From NCBI RefSeq assembly GCF_022699665.1, contig NZ_JALDNB010000011.1, positions 62,001 to 126,000 of the forward strand: a stretch of DNA of 64,000 nucleotides, read 5' to 3'. The notes beneath the pieces were generated by a model that saw nothing but the letters and a program-made list of their open reading frames with translations, searched no databases and was not told where the DNA came from. The position numbers were made by a program, and so were the translations under genes. Shown one piece after another: positions 34,880 through 43,685 of the stretch. Every line of letters starts with the position of its first letter. Position 1 is the first letter of the stretch. Source of the DNA: Chryseobacterium aahli. GTDB lineage: Bacteria > Bacteroidota > Bacteroidia > Flavobacteriales > Weeksellaceae.

Positions 34880-35785
34880 ATGAACCAAAATCTATTGATT
34901 CACAGACAGAATTTTTTTCAATCGAAGAGAAAATCATTAGTCATCAATTTTTATGGGCTTAAAAATATTCTGATATTTCTGACTTTATTTTACTCATCTT
35001 GTGCCAATGCTCAGCAACTTACGTTGAGAGAAATTTCAGCAGCTTTTGAAAGACAATATTTGAAAGATTTTAAAAAAAATGTATACTTAAAATGTGTAGA
35101 ATATTATTCAGATTTGAGTGAAAGAGATATATTATTTCAAAGACAAATTCTAAAAGCTTCTGTTTTTATAGCCAGTAATAATAGAAATATTAACATCACT
35201 GCTGTCTTTATTTATTCAATTGTTTTGATCCTGATTATTGCGGCATTCTTATTTTATCACAGAAAGAAATACCTATTACAGCAAAACAACTATGATCATT
35301 TTACTTCTATTCTGAAAATACAAAACAATGATTTTAATTTGGATGATGCTTCGGAAACTCATACAAAATATTCAACTACGATTTCGGAAGAAACATCCAA
35401 TGCAATTCTTAAGAAGATCATTAAGTTTGAGAATTCTGAGAAATTCCTCAGAAAAGACATTAATCTTACCTGGCTCTCAAGTCATTTAAATACCAATACG
35501 AAGTATTTGTCCGAAGTTATAAAAGTCCACAGAGATAAAAACTTCAATAGCTATATCAATGGACTTAGGATAGGCTATATCACTAAAAAACTGTACGAAG
35601 ATTCTGTCTACAGAGAGTATAAAATCAGCTATCTTTCGGAAGAGTGTGGTTATGCCTCACCGCAGGTTTTTGTAATCGCTTTTAAAAAGGAAACAAACGT
35701 TACGCCGTCTTGTTTTATTGAACGATTGAAGAGCGGAATTAAAGATGGAACTGAGACTTTTTATGAACTTAATGGTAACGTTTAA
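34880..35785 (+). CDS. Membrane-anchored AraC-type regulator without TPR sensor
   Basis: 301 residues. An N-terminal signal-type segment (about 28-45, ILIFLTLFYSSCANAQ) is followed by a short periplasmic part (about 46-112), a membrane helix (about 113-132, AVFIYSIVLILIIAAFLFYH), and an AraC/XylS domain (about 180-285). The HTH half is clearly paralogous to the divergent neighbour: FEKSEKFLRKD/FENSEKFLRKD, TKYLSEVIK and CGYAS.QVFVIAFKK are shared. The periplasmic TPR region is reduced to about 65 residues. It probably regulates the same surface locus, by inference. Confidence 0.75.
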   Translation: MNQNLLIHRQNFFQSKRKSLVINFYGLKNILIFLTLFYSSCANAQQLTLREISAAFERQYLKDFKKNVYLKCVEYYSDLSERDILFQRQILKASVFIASNNRNINITAVFIYSIVLILIIAAFLFYHRKKYLLQQNNYDHFTSILKIQNNDFNLDDASETHTKYSTTISEETSNAILKKIIKFENSEKFLRKDINLTWLSSHLNTNTKYLSEVIKVHRDKNFNSYINGLRIGYITKKLYEDSVYREYKISYLSEECGYASPQVFVIAFKKETNVTPSCFIERLKSGIKDGTETFYELNGNV

Positions 35786-35929
35786 TAGTTTGTCAAATGC
35801 CTGCTTCAAAATATTATATCTAAAGGTAATTTAATAAAAGTTTTTAAATGGATATGCTTGAATTCGTAATAATTAAAAACGAATTTTCCTAGCTTATATT
35901 AAGGAATTAGGTTGAAGATATTTAAAACA

Positions 35930-35966
35930 AAAAACCAAGATAAAAAATATTTACCTTGGTTTTTTA
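35930..35966. terminator. Bidirectional terminator between the AraC gene and the S46 peptidase gene
   Basis: AAAACCAAG (35931-35939) pairs with CTTGGTTTT (35955-35963), with A-runs before and T-runs after, suiting both convergent genes. Confidence 0.85.
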
Positions 35967-36008
35967 ATTATAATCTCATCGAGGTTTAGTTCGATAGAGT
36001 AAGAAATA

Positions 36009-38207
36009 TTATTTCTTTTTCTTTTTTGCAGGAACATTCTTGATTTTAGATGCACCAGTATCAGCCGGAGTATTTTCATCTCTTACCAATTTCAACTCAT
36101 CTACAATTCTTCTTGCACCAGCATATTTGTCGATCGTCCAAAGAACAAAACGAATGTCTACGCTGATTGTTTTCTGCCATTTGTCTTCAAAAACAATGTC
36201 TCCGCTTAATGCTTCGCTGTTTCCATCGAATGCGATACCAATAAGGTTTCCGTCACCATCGATTACCGGAGAACCAGAGTTACCACCTGTAATGTCATTG
36301 TTTGACAAGAAGTTTACCGGTAGGTAACCTGCTTTATCAGCATATTGACCGTAATCTTTAGCATTTTGAAGTGCAATAACTCTCTGTGGAAGATCAAATT
36401 CTTCGTCACCAGCCTTGTATTTTCCTACTAAACCTTCCATTGTTGTATAGTAGTTATCAGTAACTCCAAAATAGTTTCTGTCGTCTCTGATTGGCAATGT
36501 ATCGATTTGTCCGTAAGTTAATCTCATTGTAGAGTTAGCATCCGGATAGAATTTTTTCTCAGGCATTGCTTTCATTAGACCAGCTAAGAAAAGACGGTTG
36601 TTTTTAGCAAAATTATCATCAATTTTCACAAATCTTTCGTTAGAAATTCTTTGATCATCAGCGACACCTTTTGCGATTTTCAATAGTGGATCTGCGTCTA
36701 ATTTCAAACGATCCGGGTTCAGAACAAAATTCGTTACAGAAGTTTTGTTGGCAAATATTGAAGAGTATGCAACATTTGATAATGTATTAGCATCTAATGC
36801 CATAATCGTCTGTGAAGCAACATCAGGTTTTACCTTTGTTTTGTAAAGGTTGACCAAAGAGTTTAGCATTTCGCCTTCCAACTCAGTATTTAGGTTGTCA
36901 TAAGCATCTTTAATAGCTGCTTCAACTTTAGGTTTCATTGCCAATCTTCCTGCCATATCTTGTTTTGCGTAAGCATCTAAAGTAGGTGCCATCTGGTAAG
37001 CAAGAGCGATATATTTAGCATTTCTTGTTAAAAGAGAAGCATAATTTCTTTCTACGTTTCTATCAGTAACTTGTTTGTAGTAAGTAGCGATTTGGTCTAA
37101 AACGCCATCGTACATTTCATTACCCGGCTGTACAGACCATTCTCTGAAGGTTTTTTCGATGTTCTGTTTGTCAGAAATAGTTCCGTTTTTGATAACAGCA
37201 TCGATGGTTCCTTGTCTGTTTTTCCAATAGTTGGCTACAGAAGCATATTGAGAAGCATAACCCAACTGAGTTGTTTTATCTTTATCCATGTACTTCTTCA
37301 TAACATCCATTGCCATTTTTGAAGTTTCTACCCAAGCCGGATAGTCTTTAGAAACCATTTGGTTAATTCCGTAAGAAGTAAGGTAACGGTTTGTTCTTCC
37401 CGGGTAACCTAAGATCATTGAGAAATCTCCAGGCTTAATTCCTTTAAGAGAAACCGGTAAAAAATGTTTAGGCTTCAAAGGAACGTTGGTTGGTTTAAAT
37501 TCTGAAGGATTTCCTGCAGCATCAGCGTACACTCTGAAAACTGTAAAATCTCCTGTGTGTCTTGGCCATTCCCAGTTGTCTGTGTCTCCACCGAATTTTC
37601 CGATTGCAGATGGTGGTGCACCTACTAATCTGATATCTTTATAATCCTGATAAACGAAGAAATAAAATTCGTTTCCGTTGAAGAAATCTCTTACTACAAC
37701 AGTATATTTTCCGTTTTCAGAATTTTCCGTCTGAATTGCTTTTGTTTCAGCATCGATTACAGCTTTTCTCTCAGCTGCAGTCATGTTGTTGTTTAATTTT
37801 GAATTGATTCTCTGCGTAGCATCATCCATTCTTACCAAAAATCTTACATAAAGATCTTTAGAATTGAATTCTTCTTTCTGGTTCATTGCCCAGAAACCAT
37901 TCTTCAAATAATCTTTTGATGGAGTAGAAGCTGCTGCAACTGCCCCGTAACCACAGTGGTGATTGGTAAAAATCAACCCTTTGTCTGAAACGATTTCTCC
38001 TGTACAAAAACCTCCGAAGCTTACAATAGCATCTTTAAGGCTTGAATTGTTGACAGAGTAAATCTCTTCCGGAGTAAGGTGCAGACCTTCTTTCTGCATA
38101 TCTACACCGTTAAGTCTTTTAACGAGCATCAATAACCACATCCCTTCGTCTGCTCTCATTTGAGCGAAACCAAGTAAGAATGTGAATAGTAAAAATATTC
38201 TTTTCAT
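36009..38207 (-). CDS. S46 family dipeptidyl-peptidase (DPP7-like)
   Basis: 732 residues, normal for S46. Signal peptide about 1-19 (LLGFAQMRAD). Catalytic His lies in TNHHCGYGA (about 81-89), and catalytic Ser in GGNSGSPVIDGDGN (about 645). The residue 18 positions after the Ser is Gly (IAFDGN). In this family Gly there goes with DPP7-type preference for hydrophobic P1, while Arg marks acid-specific DPP11. The enzyme is periplasmic and releases dipeptides from imported peptides, feeding amino-acid catabolism. The C-terminus is Lys-rich (NVPAKKKKK). It is monocistronic. Confidence 0.92.
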   Translation of the reverse strand: MKRIFLLFTFLLGFAQMRADEGMWLLMLVKRLNGVDMQKEGLHLTPEEIYSVNNSSLKDAIVSFGGFCTGEIVSDKGLIFTNHHCGYGAVAAASTPSKDYLKNGFWAMNQKEEFNSKDLYVRFLVRMDDATQRINSKLNNNMTAAERKAVIDAETKAIQTENSENGKYTVVVRDFFNGNEFYFFVYQDYKDIRLVGAPPSAIGKFGGDTDNWEWPRHTGDFTVFRVYADAAGNPSEFKPTNVPLKPKHFLPVSLKGIKPGDFSMILGYPGRTNRYLTSYGINQMVSKDYPAWVETSKMAMDVMKKYMDKDKTTQLGYASQYASVANYWKNRQGTIDAVIKNGTISDKQNIEKTFREWSVQPGNEMYDGVLDQIATYYKQVTDRNVERNYASLLTRNAKYIALAYQMAPTLDAYAKQDMAGRLAMKPKVEAAIKDAYDNLNTELEGEMLNSLVNLYKTKVKPDVASQTIMALDANTLSNVAYSSIFANKTSVTNFVLNPDRLKLDADPLLKIAKGVADDQRISNERFVKIDDNFAKNNRLFLAGLMKAMPEKKFYPDANSTMRLTYGQIDTLPIRDDRNYFGVTDNYYTTMEGLVGKYKAGDEEFDLPQRVIALQNAKDYGQYADKAGYLPVNFLSNNDITGGNSGSPVIDGDGNLIGIAFDGNSEALSGDIVFEDKWQKTISVDIRFVLWTIDKYAGARRIVDELKLVRDENTPADTGASKIKNVPAKKKKK

Positions 38208-38293
38208 TTTATAAAATAATTTATTTGGGGCTAATTTACTAATTTTTACGATAACCTATCCGTAATTGGTACGAAAATGGGTGGGAGAGTGTT

Positions 38294-38728
38294 ATGAAAA
38301 ACATTTTATCGCTTGTTTTTGCCTTTTTCATTTTAAATTTAGTTTTAAATTGTTCCGCTGCAAAGTCAAATAATCCTCATTACCAAAGAGAATGGATGTT
38401 GGTTTCATTTGATCAGTTTCCCAAACAGGAGTTGATTGAAAATAAGGCTGGAATTAATTTAACAGGTGAAAAAATAAATGCTGAAGTCAAGGGAAGTGCC
38501 ATAATGGGGTGTAATAAAATATTTTTCACAACTGAATTTAAAAATAACGGGAACCTAAAAATCTCAAATCTTGGCAGCACAGAAATGGCTTGTCAAAATA
38601 TGAGTCTTGAAAATGCATTTATAAAGAAATTCGGAAATATGACCCATTATAAAATTGAAGGACATCGATTAACGCTTTCTGATAAAAATGGAAATGAGAT
38701 GAAATTTATCGCAGCTGATTGGGATTAA
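38294..38728 (+). CDS. META domain lipoprotein (HslJ-like)
   Basis: 144 residues. A lipoprotein-type signal ends FFILNLVLNC (C20). The rest is one META domain with YQREWMLVSFD (W near residue 36), MGCNKIFFTTEF and the family's STEMACQNMSLENAFIKKF segment. META/HslJ proteins are envelope proteins linked to novobiocin resistance or motility in other bacteria; the role here is unknown. The gene is divergent from the S46 peptidase gene and ends at a shared bidirectional terminator. Confidence 0.82.
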   Translation: MKNILSLVFAFFILNLVLNCSAAKSNNPHYQREWMLVSFDQFPKQELIENKAGINLTGEKINAEVKGSAIMGCNKIFFTTEFKNNGNLKISNLGSTEMACQNMSLENAFIKKFGNMTHYKIEGHRLTLSDKNGNEMKFIAADWD

Positions 38729-38743
38729 ATTTAAAACAAAAAT

Positions 38744-38775
38744 AAAGAAGTCCACATGAATGCGGACTTCTTTTG
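38744..38775. terminator. Bidirectional terminator between META lipoprotein and surface operon
   Basis: AAAGAAGTCC (38744-38753) pairs with GGACTTCTTT (38764-38773) over a 10-base loop, with A- and T-runs on either side. It ends both the plus-strand META gene and the minus-strand operon. Confidence 0.88.
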
Positions 38776-38793
38776 ATATAAATGGTTACTAGT

Positions 38794-39204
38794 CTAGTTT
38801 TTTGGAATCGTCTTTTTGATTTCCGCTAAAGTTGCAGTGTTTGGTAAACCTTGAACTTTAGAATTGTTTATAGAAACTTTTGCATTCCGAGTATTTTGTC
38901 TGCCTGGGATTGATGCTAAAATCTCTTCAAAACTTGCGGTATTGGGTAATAATTTCCCTTGATTATTGTTTTGGCTTTGAACTTTTTCGCTTTGTTCTTT
39001 TAGTTCAAGACCTTGTTCTGATGCTAAAGTGGTTTGCTTGTCTTTTTTGGGAGAAGTAAGTTCGCTTTCTTTTTGCATTTTCTGCTCGAATGCTTTTGCG
39101 TCTTTTAGAACTTTTTCCTGATCCTGAGGTTCTACGGATTTATTTTCTTGTGCATAAAATGTTAAGCTTAAGAGTAAAAAAGGAATGATATATAATGATT
39201 TCAT
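38794..39204 (-). CDS. Small secreted protein with two LPNTA repeats
   Basis: 136 residues. Signal peptide about 1-18 (LLSLTFYAQE). The middle is highly charged and probably coiled (EKVLKDAKAFEQKMQKESE, Gln-rich). The C-terminal half carries a duplicated motif, LLPNTASFEEILASIPG (about 85-101) and LPNTATLAEIKKTIPKN (about 120-136). The function is unknown. It is the last gene of the operon after the 848-residue repeat protein (8-base gap). The LPNTA motif resembles a sortase signal but is not at a membrane-anchor tail. Confidence 0.6.
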   Translation of the reverse strand: MKSLYIIPFLLLSLTFYAQENKSVEPQDQEKVLKDAKAFEQKMQKESELTSPKKDKQTTLASEQGLELKEQSEKVQSQNNNQGKLLPNTASFEEILASIPGRQNTRNAKVSINNSKVQGLPNTATLAEIKKTIPKN

Positions 39205-39212
39205 GGTAGTTT

Positions 39213-41759
39213 TTATTTGATGTTAACTAATACTTTTATTTTCCCGATTGAGTTTTGGTCATAATCCTGAAGTGCTTTTCCGATGACCTGTCCTATTCTT
39301 ACTTTTTTAGGATTGGCTTTCATGGCAACTCCGGCTTTTGATGAGGTTACCAAAAGATCACCTCTTTTTATTTTTCCTCCTTCAAGACAAACTTTAGTAG
39401 GAATTACCCCTACAACCCCCATCGGAACTTTACCAATCAGTTCAGAATCAATATTTTCTTCTGTCAAAAGAACACCAGGTTTTGTAGCATATACTCCAGC
39501 AACCAAAGTGGAATATGGTTTTGAAGATTTTTCTACAGTTCTGTCTGTGTCTGTAGAAATTACAAGAATATCTCCTGGCTCATAATCTGAAGTATTTCCT
39601 TCTACATCGAATGCTTCTGCTAAATCGGCGCCACTGTTTTGAGTTCCCCCATTAAAGAAAGCTGTCCCTGTTTTGTTTATTCTGGCAACATTTGTGCCTG
39701 CACTTTGGAGAACGGCAATGTTTCCGGACGCTCCGGTGTGATTCACAAAAACTCCTGTTCCTGTTCCTGCATTGGTAACAGATAAAACTGCTTGAGAGTT
39801 TGCTGCATTGAAGTTTCTGAAATATCCGGCTCTACCTGTTCCAAAATTCGGAACCCATCCATAAATAGCCGAACCGGTACCGTCTACTGTAGCCTCTACA
39901 CCGTCACCGGAATTTTTGGCATTCGCTGTGATACCGTTTCCGTTTCCATTGGCAAGAGCAATTAGTGCGGGTCCGTTTCCAGAAGCGTTACTTGCATAAA
40001 ATAAACCTGCAAAACCACCTGTTCCTGCAGATTCACCATAAACCCCTGCTGTTCCGAAGTTGGCAAACTGAGAATTTACTTTTCCTTTCACTGCCGGAGA
40101 AGTTCCGTTTGTATTATCTACGAAGAAATCTCCTGCGATACCGTTTCCTACTGTTGTAGCACTAAGTGCTGTTGAAGTATTCGCAGTATTAAAATTTTTA
40201 AATTCTGCCGCTTTACCTGTACTGAACGTAGGAACCCAACCGTAAATTGCACGTCCGGTTCCGTCAACATTTGCTTCGATTGCGTCGCCGTCTTTACCCA
40301 CGTTTGCAACGATTGCGTCGCCATTTCCATCATTTAAGGCAACTAAAGCACGACCATTTCCGTTGATGTTTGAAGAATAAAATAGTCCGCCAAAACCTCC
40401 TGTTCCAGATGATACTCCAAAAATACCTGCTGCTCCAAAGTTTCCGAAGATGGTTTTTACTTCGCCACGTACTGCTGCACTTACACTGTTTGTGTTACTC
40501 GCAAGAAAAGATGAAACATTCCCTAAAGTATTATCAGGAATGTTTCCTGTGCTGTTAGATTCTACTTCGAAAGTATTTTTGTCGTTTGCTGTATTAAAAT
40601 TTTGGAATCTTCCGGCTCTACCTGTGCTTCCGCTTACACCAACTCTTCCATAAACGCCTATTCCTGTTCCTGTAGTGTTGTTGGCAATAAAACCATGAAC
40701 GCCATAGGCTCCGCCGTCATTTCTTCCTACTACAGCTCCTGCGATATCACTGGTGTTTCTCCCGACTACGGCTTCTCCGCTTCCGTTATTGTCTGCAATT
40801 ACTCCTGCAGAACTTTGTTGGCTTGTAATCCCATGAATGGCAAAACCGTTTCCTGTAGTACTTTTTACACCAACTCCGGATCCTGATGTTGTAACGTCAA
40901 TTACTGTTCCGCTTCCTGAAGTGTTTGCAGTAAGCACTGTACTGTTGTTGGCATTGTTTGTAATTGAAAGATTGGCAGCTGGTCCTGTAGTACTGGTTGC
41001 ATTAAGACCTGTTCCTGTGTTGCTGTTAGCATAAATACCATATCCAGAACCTGAAGCATTTCCATAAACTCCTATTCCACCAGGAGTATTGCCGTAAACT
41101 CCCCATCCGCTTCCGGCCTGTGAGCCCCAAACTCCAATTCCTAAACCTCCTGTTCCATTATTGATTCCTCGAACGGCAGATGAAAACCCTCCTGGTGCTA
41201 CATTATTTATAGTTCCTCTCACGGCGGCTATACTTGATGTCACGCTGTTGCTGGTTCCATCAATTGAAGTTCCGTCACCGTCGTTGGTAATTGCAAATAA
41301 GTTGGCCGCATTATTGGCTGTTGCTGCGAAAGGTATCGCAAAACTTCCTCCTGAGCTTCCTGACGTTTTTGCATACATTGCGTAAGGCACGCTTAATAAC
41401 TGACTTGTTCCTGCAATTGTATAAGATGTTCCGCCTGTAGGGTCTGTTTCTGTTTTTAAATAATAATTACCAGACGGCCAGTTGATTCCGGCAAAAGTTC
41501 CCGAAAGTACAGTTCCTGTTCCTATTTCCATGCTGATCAATCCGTTGACATTGGTCGTACCGGTCAGTCTTTCAGAATAAACAACGGTTCCGGCAGGTGA
41601 ACCTTGCAAGACACTGACTTTTACTCCGATGTTTTGATTGCTCAATAATTGTCCTGTTGTGTTTCTAATTACGGCCTGATAACTCATTTTTTCCGGAGCT
41701 TGGGCTGAAACTAAATGACAGCCTAGTAAAATTCCGACTGTTAGTAAAATTCTTTTCAT
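39213..41759 (-). CDS. Repeat-rich surface protein with tail-fibre-like ends
   Basis: 848 residues. Signal peptide about 1-19 (GCHLVSAQ). The N-terminal domain (about 22-130, MSYQAVIRNTTGQLLSN, YLKTETDP, LLSVPYAMYAKT) is typical of Bacteroidota fibre-like proteins. The middle (about 140-690) is a chain of Gly/Asn/Thr-rich repeats, with GWVPTFSTGKAAEF and GWVPNFGTGRAGYF marking long copies. The C-terminal domain (about 700-848, GADLAEAFDVEG, PGDILVIS, GVIPTKVCLEGGKIKRGD, LLVTSSKAG) resembles the folding or autoproteolytic ends of phage tail spikes. It is probably a fibrous surface protein, co-transcribed with its two small neighbours. Confidence 0.72.
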   Translation of the reverse strand: MKRILLTVGILLGCHLVSAQAPEKMSYQAVIRNTTGQLLSNQNIGVKVSVLQGSPAGTVVYSERLTGTTNVNGLISMEIGTGTVLSGTFAGINWPSGNYYLKTETDPTGGTSYTIAGTSQLLSVPYAMYAKTSGSSGGSFAIPFAATANNAANLFAITNDGDGTSIDGTSNSVTSSIAAVRGTINNVAPGGFSSAVRGINNGTGGLGIGVWGSQAGSGWGVYGNTPGGIGVYGNASGSGYGIYANSNTGTGLNATSTTGPAANLSITNNANNSTVLTANTSGSGTVIDVTTSGSGVGVKSTTGNGFAIHGITSQQSSAGVIADNNGSGEAVVGRNTSDIAGAVVGRNDGGAYGVHGFIANNTTGTGIGVYGRVGVSGSTGRAGRFQNFNTANDKNTFEVESNSTGNIPDNTLGNVSSFLASNTNSVSAAVRGEVKTIFGNFGAAGIFGVSSGTGGFGGLFYSSNINGNGRALVALNDGNGDAIVANVGKDGDAIEANVDGTGRAIYGWVPTFSTGKAAEFKNFNTANTSTALSATTVGNGIAGDFFVDNTNGTSPAVKGKVNSQFANFGTAGVYGESAGTGGFAGLFYASNASGNGPALIALANGNGNGITANAKNSGDGVEATVDGTGSAIYGWVPNFGTGRAGYFRNFNAANSQAVLSVTNAGTGTGVFVNHTGASGNIAVLQSAGTNVARINKTGTAFFNGGTQNSGADLAEAFDVEGNTSDYEPGDILVISTDTDRTVEKSSKPYSTLVAGVYATKPGVLLTEENIDSELIGKVPMGVVGVIPTKVCLEGGKIKRGDLLVTSSKAGVAMKANPKKVRIGQVIGKALQDYDQNSIGKIKVLVNIK

Positions 41760-41764
41760 GGTGA

Positions 41765-42244
41765 TTATTTTTTAATGATTTTGAATGTTTTAATATTTTT
41801 CCCATTCTGAATGATTCTGATAATGTACATCGCAGAAGGAAGGTCTGAAAAATTAAATTCTGATTTTGATTCTTTTATTTTGTCTTTTTTCACAAGTTTT
41901 CCTGAAGAATCGAATAATTCATAATCAGAATTTCGGTAGTCATTTGTAGTGAAATCCAGGAAAATAAAATCTTTAAAAGGATTTGGGTGTAATAGAATTT
42001 CTTTCTGGTCTGTGCCGACAGTTTCTGTAGTAGAAAGAGTTGTAATTTCGTACGCTTGCTGTACGCCTTCCATGATTTGATTATTAGTTCCCTTATTGGA
42101 ATAATCAATCTGTCCGACACTGTAAGAAGCTGAGCCGTTGCTCCCGGTTGCATTTGATCCTGTTGCGAGAATTGCCTTTTGCGCATTGAATGGCAATGCT
42201 GTACAGAGAATCAAAAAGAAGCCATAAATAGAAGTTCTTTTCAT
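41765..42244 (-). CDS. Small T9SS type A sorting-domain protein
   Basis: 159 residues. Signal peptide about 1-21 (CTALPFNAQ). A short mature part has the motif SASYSVGQIDYSNKGTNNQIMEGVQQAYEI, common in Bacteroidota before sorting tails. The C-terminal 75 residues are a type A tail (ILLHPNPFKDFIFL, YELFDSSGKLVKK, FKIIKK). It is the first gene of an operon with the 848-residue fibre-like protein (5-base gap). Because that protein lacks a sorting tail, this one could act as its surface partner, which is inference. Confidence 0.75.
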   Translation of the reverse strand: MKRTSIYGFFLILCTALPFNAQKAILATGSNATGSNGSASYSVGQIDYSNKGTNNQIMEGVQQAYEITTLSTTETVGTDQKEILLHPNPFKDFIFLDFTTNDYRNSDYELFDSSGKLVKKDKIKESKSEFNFSDLPSAMYIIRIIQNGKNIKTFKIIKK

Positions 42245-42452
42245 GTTAATATAAATTTCAGATTAATAATTTGTTTGAGGTTATTGTCTGTATTTGAATT
42301 TTTTACGGTGTAAAGGTAGGTGCAGATGATATAGGTAAACCAGAGGAAAAGAACTAAAATTTAAAAGGGAAAAACACCGTGTTTAAATACTTAGTTTGCA
42401 TTTATTAATTAAAAATGTTATCTTGTAAATCTTATAAATTATACAGAATTTA

Positions 42453-43685
42453 ATGTTAGAAAAGAAACAACATAATTACGAAAAGGCAGTTTTGGTGGGC
42501 GTTGTCACACAGAATCAAGATGCTGATAAGTTACAGGAATATATGGATGAGCTAGAGTTTTTAGCTTTAACGGCAGGCGCTACGATAGACAAACGCTTTA
42601 CTCAGAATTTAACTCAGCCAGACCCTAAAACTTTTGTAGGAAGCGGAAAAGCTCAGGAAATAAAAGAATATGTAAAAGAAAACGAGATAGGAACGATTAT
42701 TTTTGATGATGAATTGTCACCTTCACAGCTTAAAAATCTCGAAAAAGAAATTGAAGTAAAAATCCTCGACAGAACCAATCTTATCCTTGATATTTTTGCC
42801 CAAAGAGCACAGACTTCTTACGCAAGAACGCAGGTTGAATTGGCGCAATACCAATATTTGCTGCCTAGATTAAGCAAAATGTGGTCTCACTTAGATAAGC
42901 AAAAAGGGGGAATCGGAATGCGTGGTCCCGGTGAAACAGAAATTGAAACCGATAGAAGGATTATCCGTGACAGAATATCTTTATTAAAAGATAAACTGAA
43001 AGTCATTGACAAACAAATGGCAACTCAGCGTAACAACAGAGGGAAAGTAGTGCGTGCAGCTTTGGTAGGGTATACCAACGTTGGGAAATCTACTTTGATG
43101 AATGCGATTTCTAAATCTGATGTTTTTGCGGAAAATAAACTTTTTGCAACGCTTGATACCACTGTGAGAAAAGTAGTGATAGGAAATTTGCCTTTCCTTT
43201 TGACGGATACGGTGGGTTTCATCAGAAAATTGCCGACTCAGTTGGTAGAATCGTTTAAATCTACTTTGGATGAGGTTCGTGAAGCTGACTTGTTGATTCA
43301 CGTAGTTGATATTTCTCACGAAAGTTTTGAAGATCATATAGAATCTGTGAATCAGATTTTAATGGAAATCAATGCACATCAGAAACCGATGATCATGGTT
43401 TTTAACAAAATCGATGATTTCAGTTACGAGAAAAAAGATGAAGACGATCTTACACCAGGTTCTAACAAAAATGTTTCTTTGGAAGAATGGAAAAGAACGT
43501 GGATGAATAAATCTAAACATCCTGCAGTTTTTATTTCCGCTTTGACGAAGGAAAATTTCCCGGAAATGAAAAGACTAATCTATGATGAGGTGATGAAAAT
43601 TCATATTTCAAGATTCCCGTACAACGATTTTCTTTTCGAATATTTTGATAACGACGAAGACGAAGCATCAGAAAAAGAAGATTAA
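42453..43685 (+). CDS. hflX: GTPase HflX
   Basis: 410 residues. The N-terminal HflX domain (about 15-170) includes FVGSGKAQEI and the RTQVELAQYQYLLPRL and GGIGMRGPGETEIETDRR stretches. The GTPase domain has G1 GYTNVGKST (about 206-214), G3 DTVGFI, G4 NKID. The HflX family binds the 50S ribosomal subunit and splits stalled ribosomes under stress. Its stop overlaps the ATG of the next gene by 1 base (TAATG), so it leads a tightly packed operon of six genes ending at 49103. Confidence 0.95.
   Translation: MLEKKQHNYEKAVLVGVVTQNQDADKLQEYMDELEFLALTAGATIDKRFTQNLTQPDPKTFVGSGKAQEIKEYVKENEIGTIIFDDELSPSQLKNLEKEIEVKILDRTNLILDIFAQRAQTSYARTQVELAQYQYLLPRLSKMWSHLDKQKGGIGMRGPGETEIETDRRIIRDRISLLKDKLKVIDKQMATQRNNRGKVVRAALVGYTNVGKSTLMNAISKSDVFAENKLFATLDTTVRKVVIGNLPFLLTDTVGFIRKLPTQLVESFKSTLDEVREADLLIHVVDISHESFEDHIESVNQILMEINAHQKPMIMVFNKIDDFSYEKKDEDDLTPGSNKNVSLEEWKRTWMNKSKHPAVFISALTKENFPEMKRLIYDEVMKIHISRFPYNDFLFEYFDNDEDEASEKED

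Noticed and set aside
38794..39204. LPNTA motifs as sortase sorting signals
   Set aside because: There is no hydrophobic anchor or basic tail after them, one copy is internal, and the genome looks Gram-negative. The motif is better seen as part of a repeated 15-residue unit.
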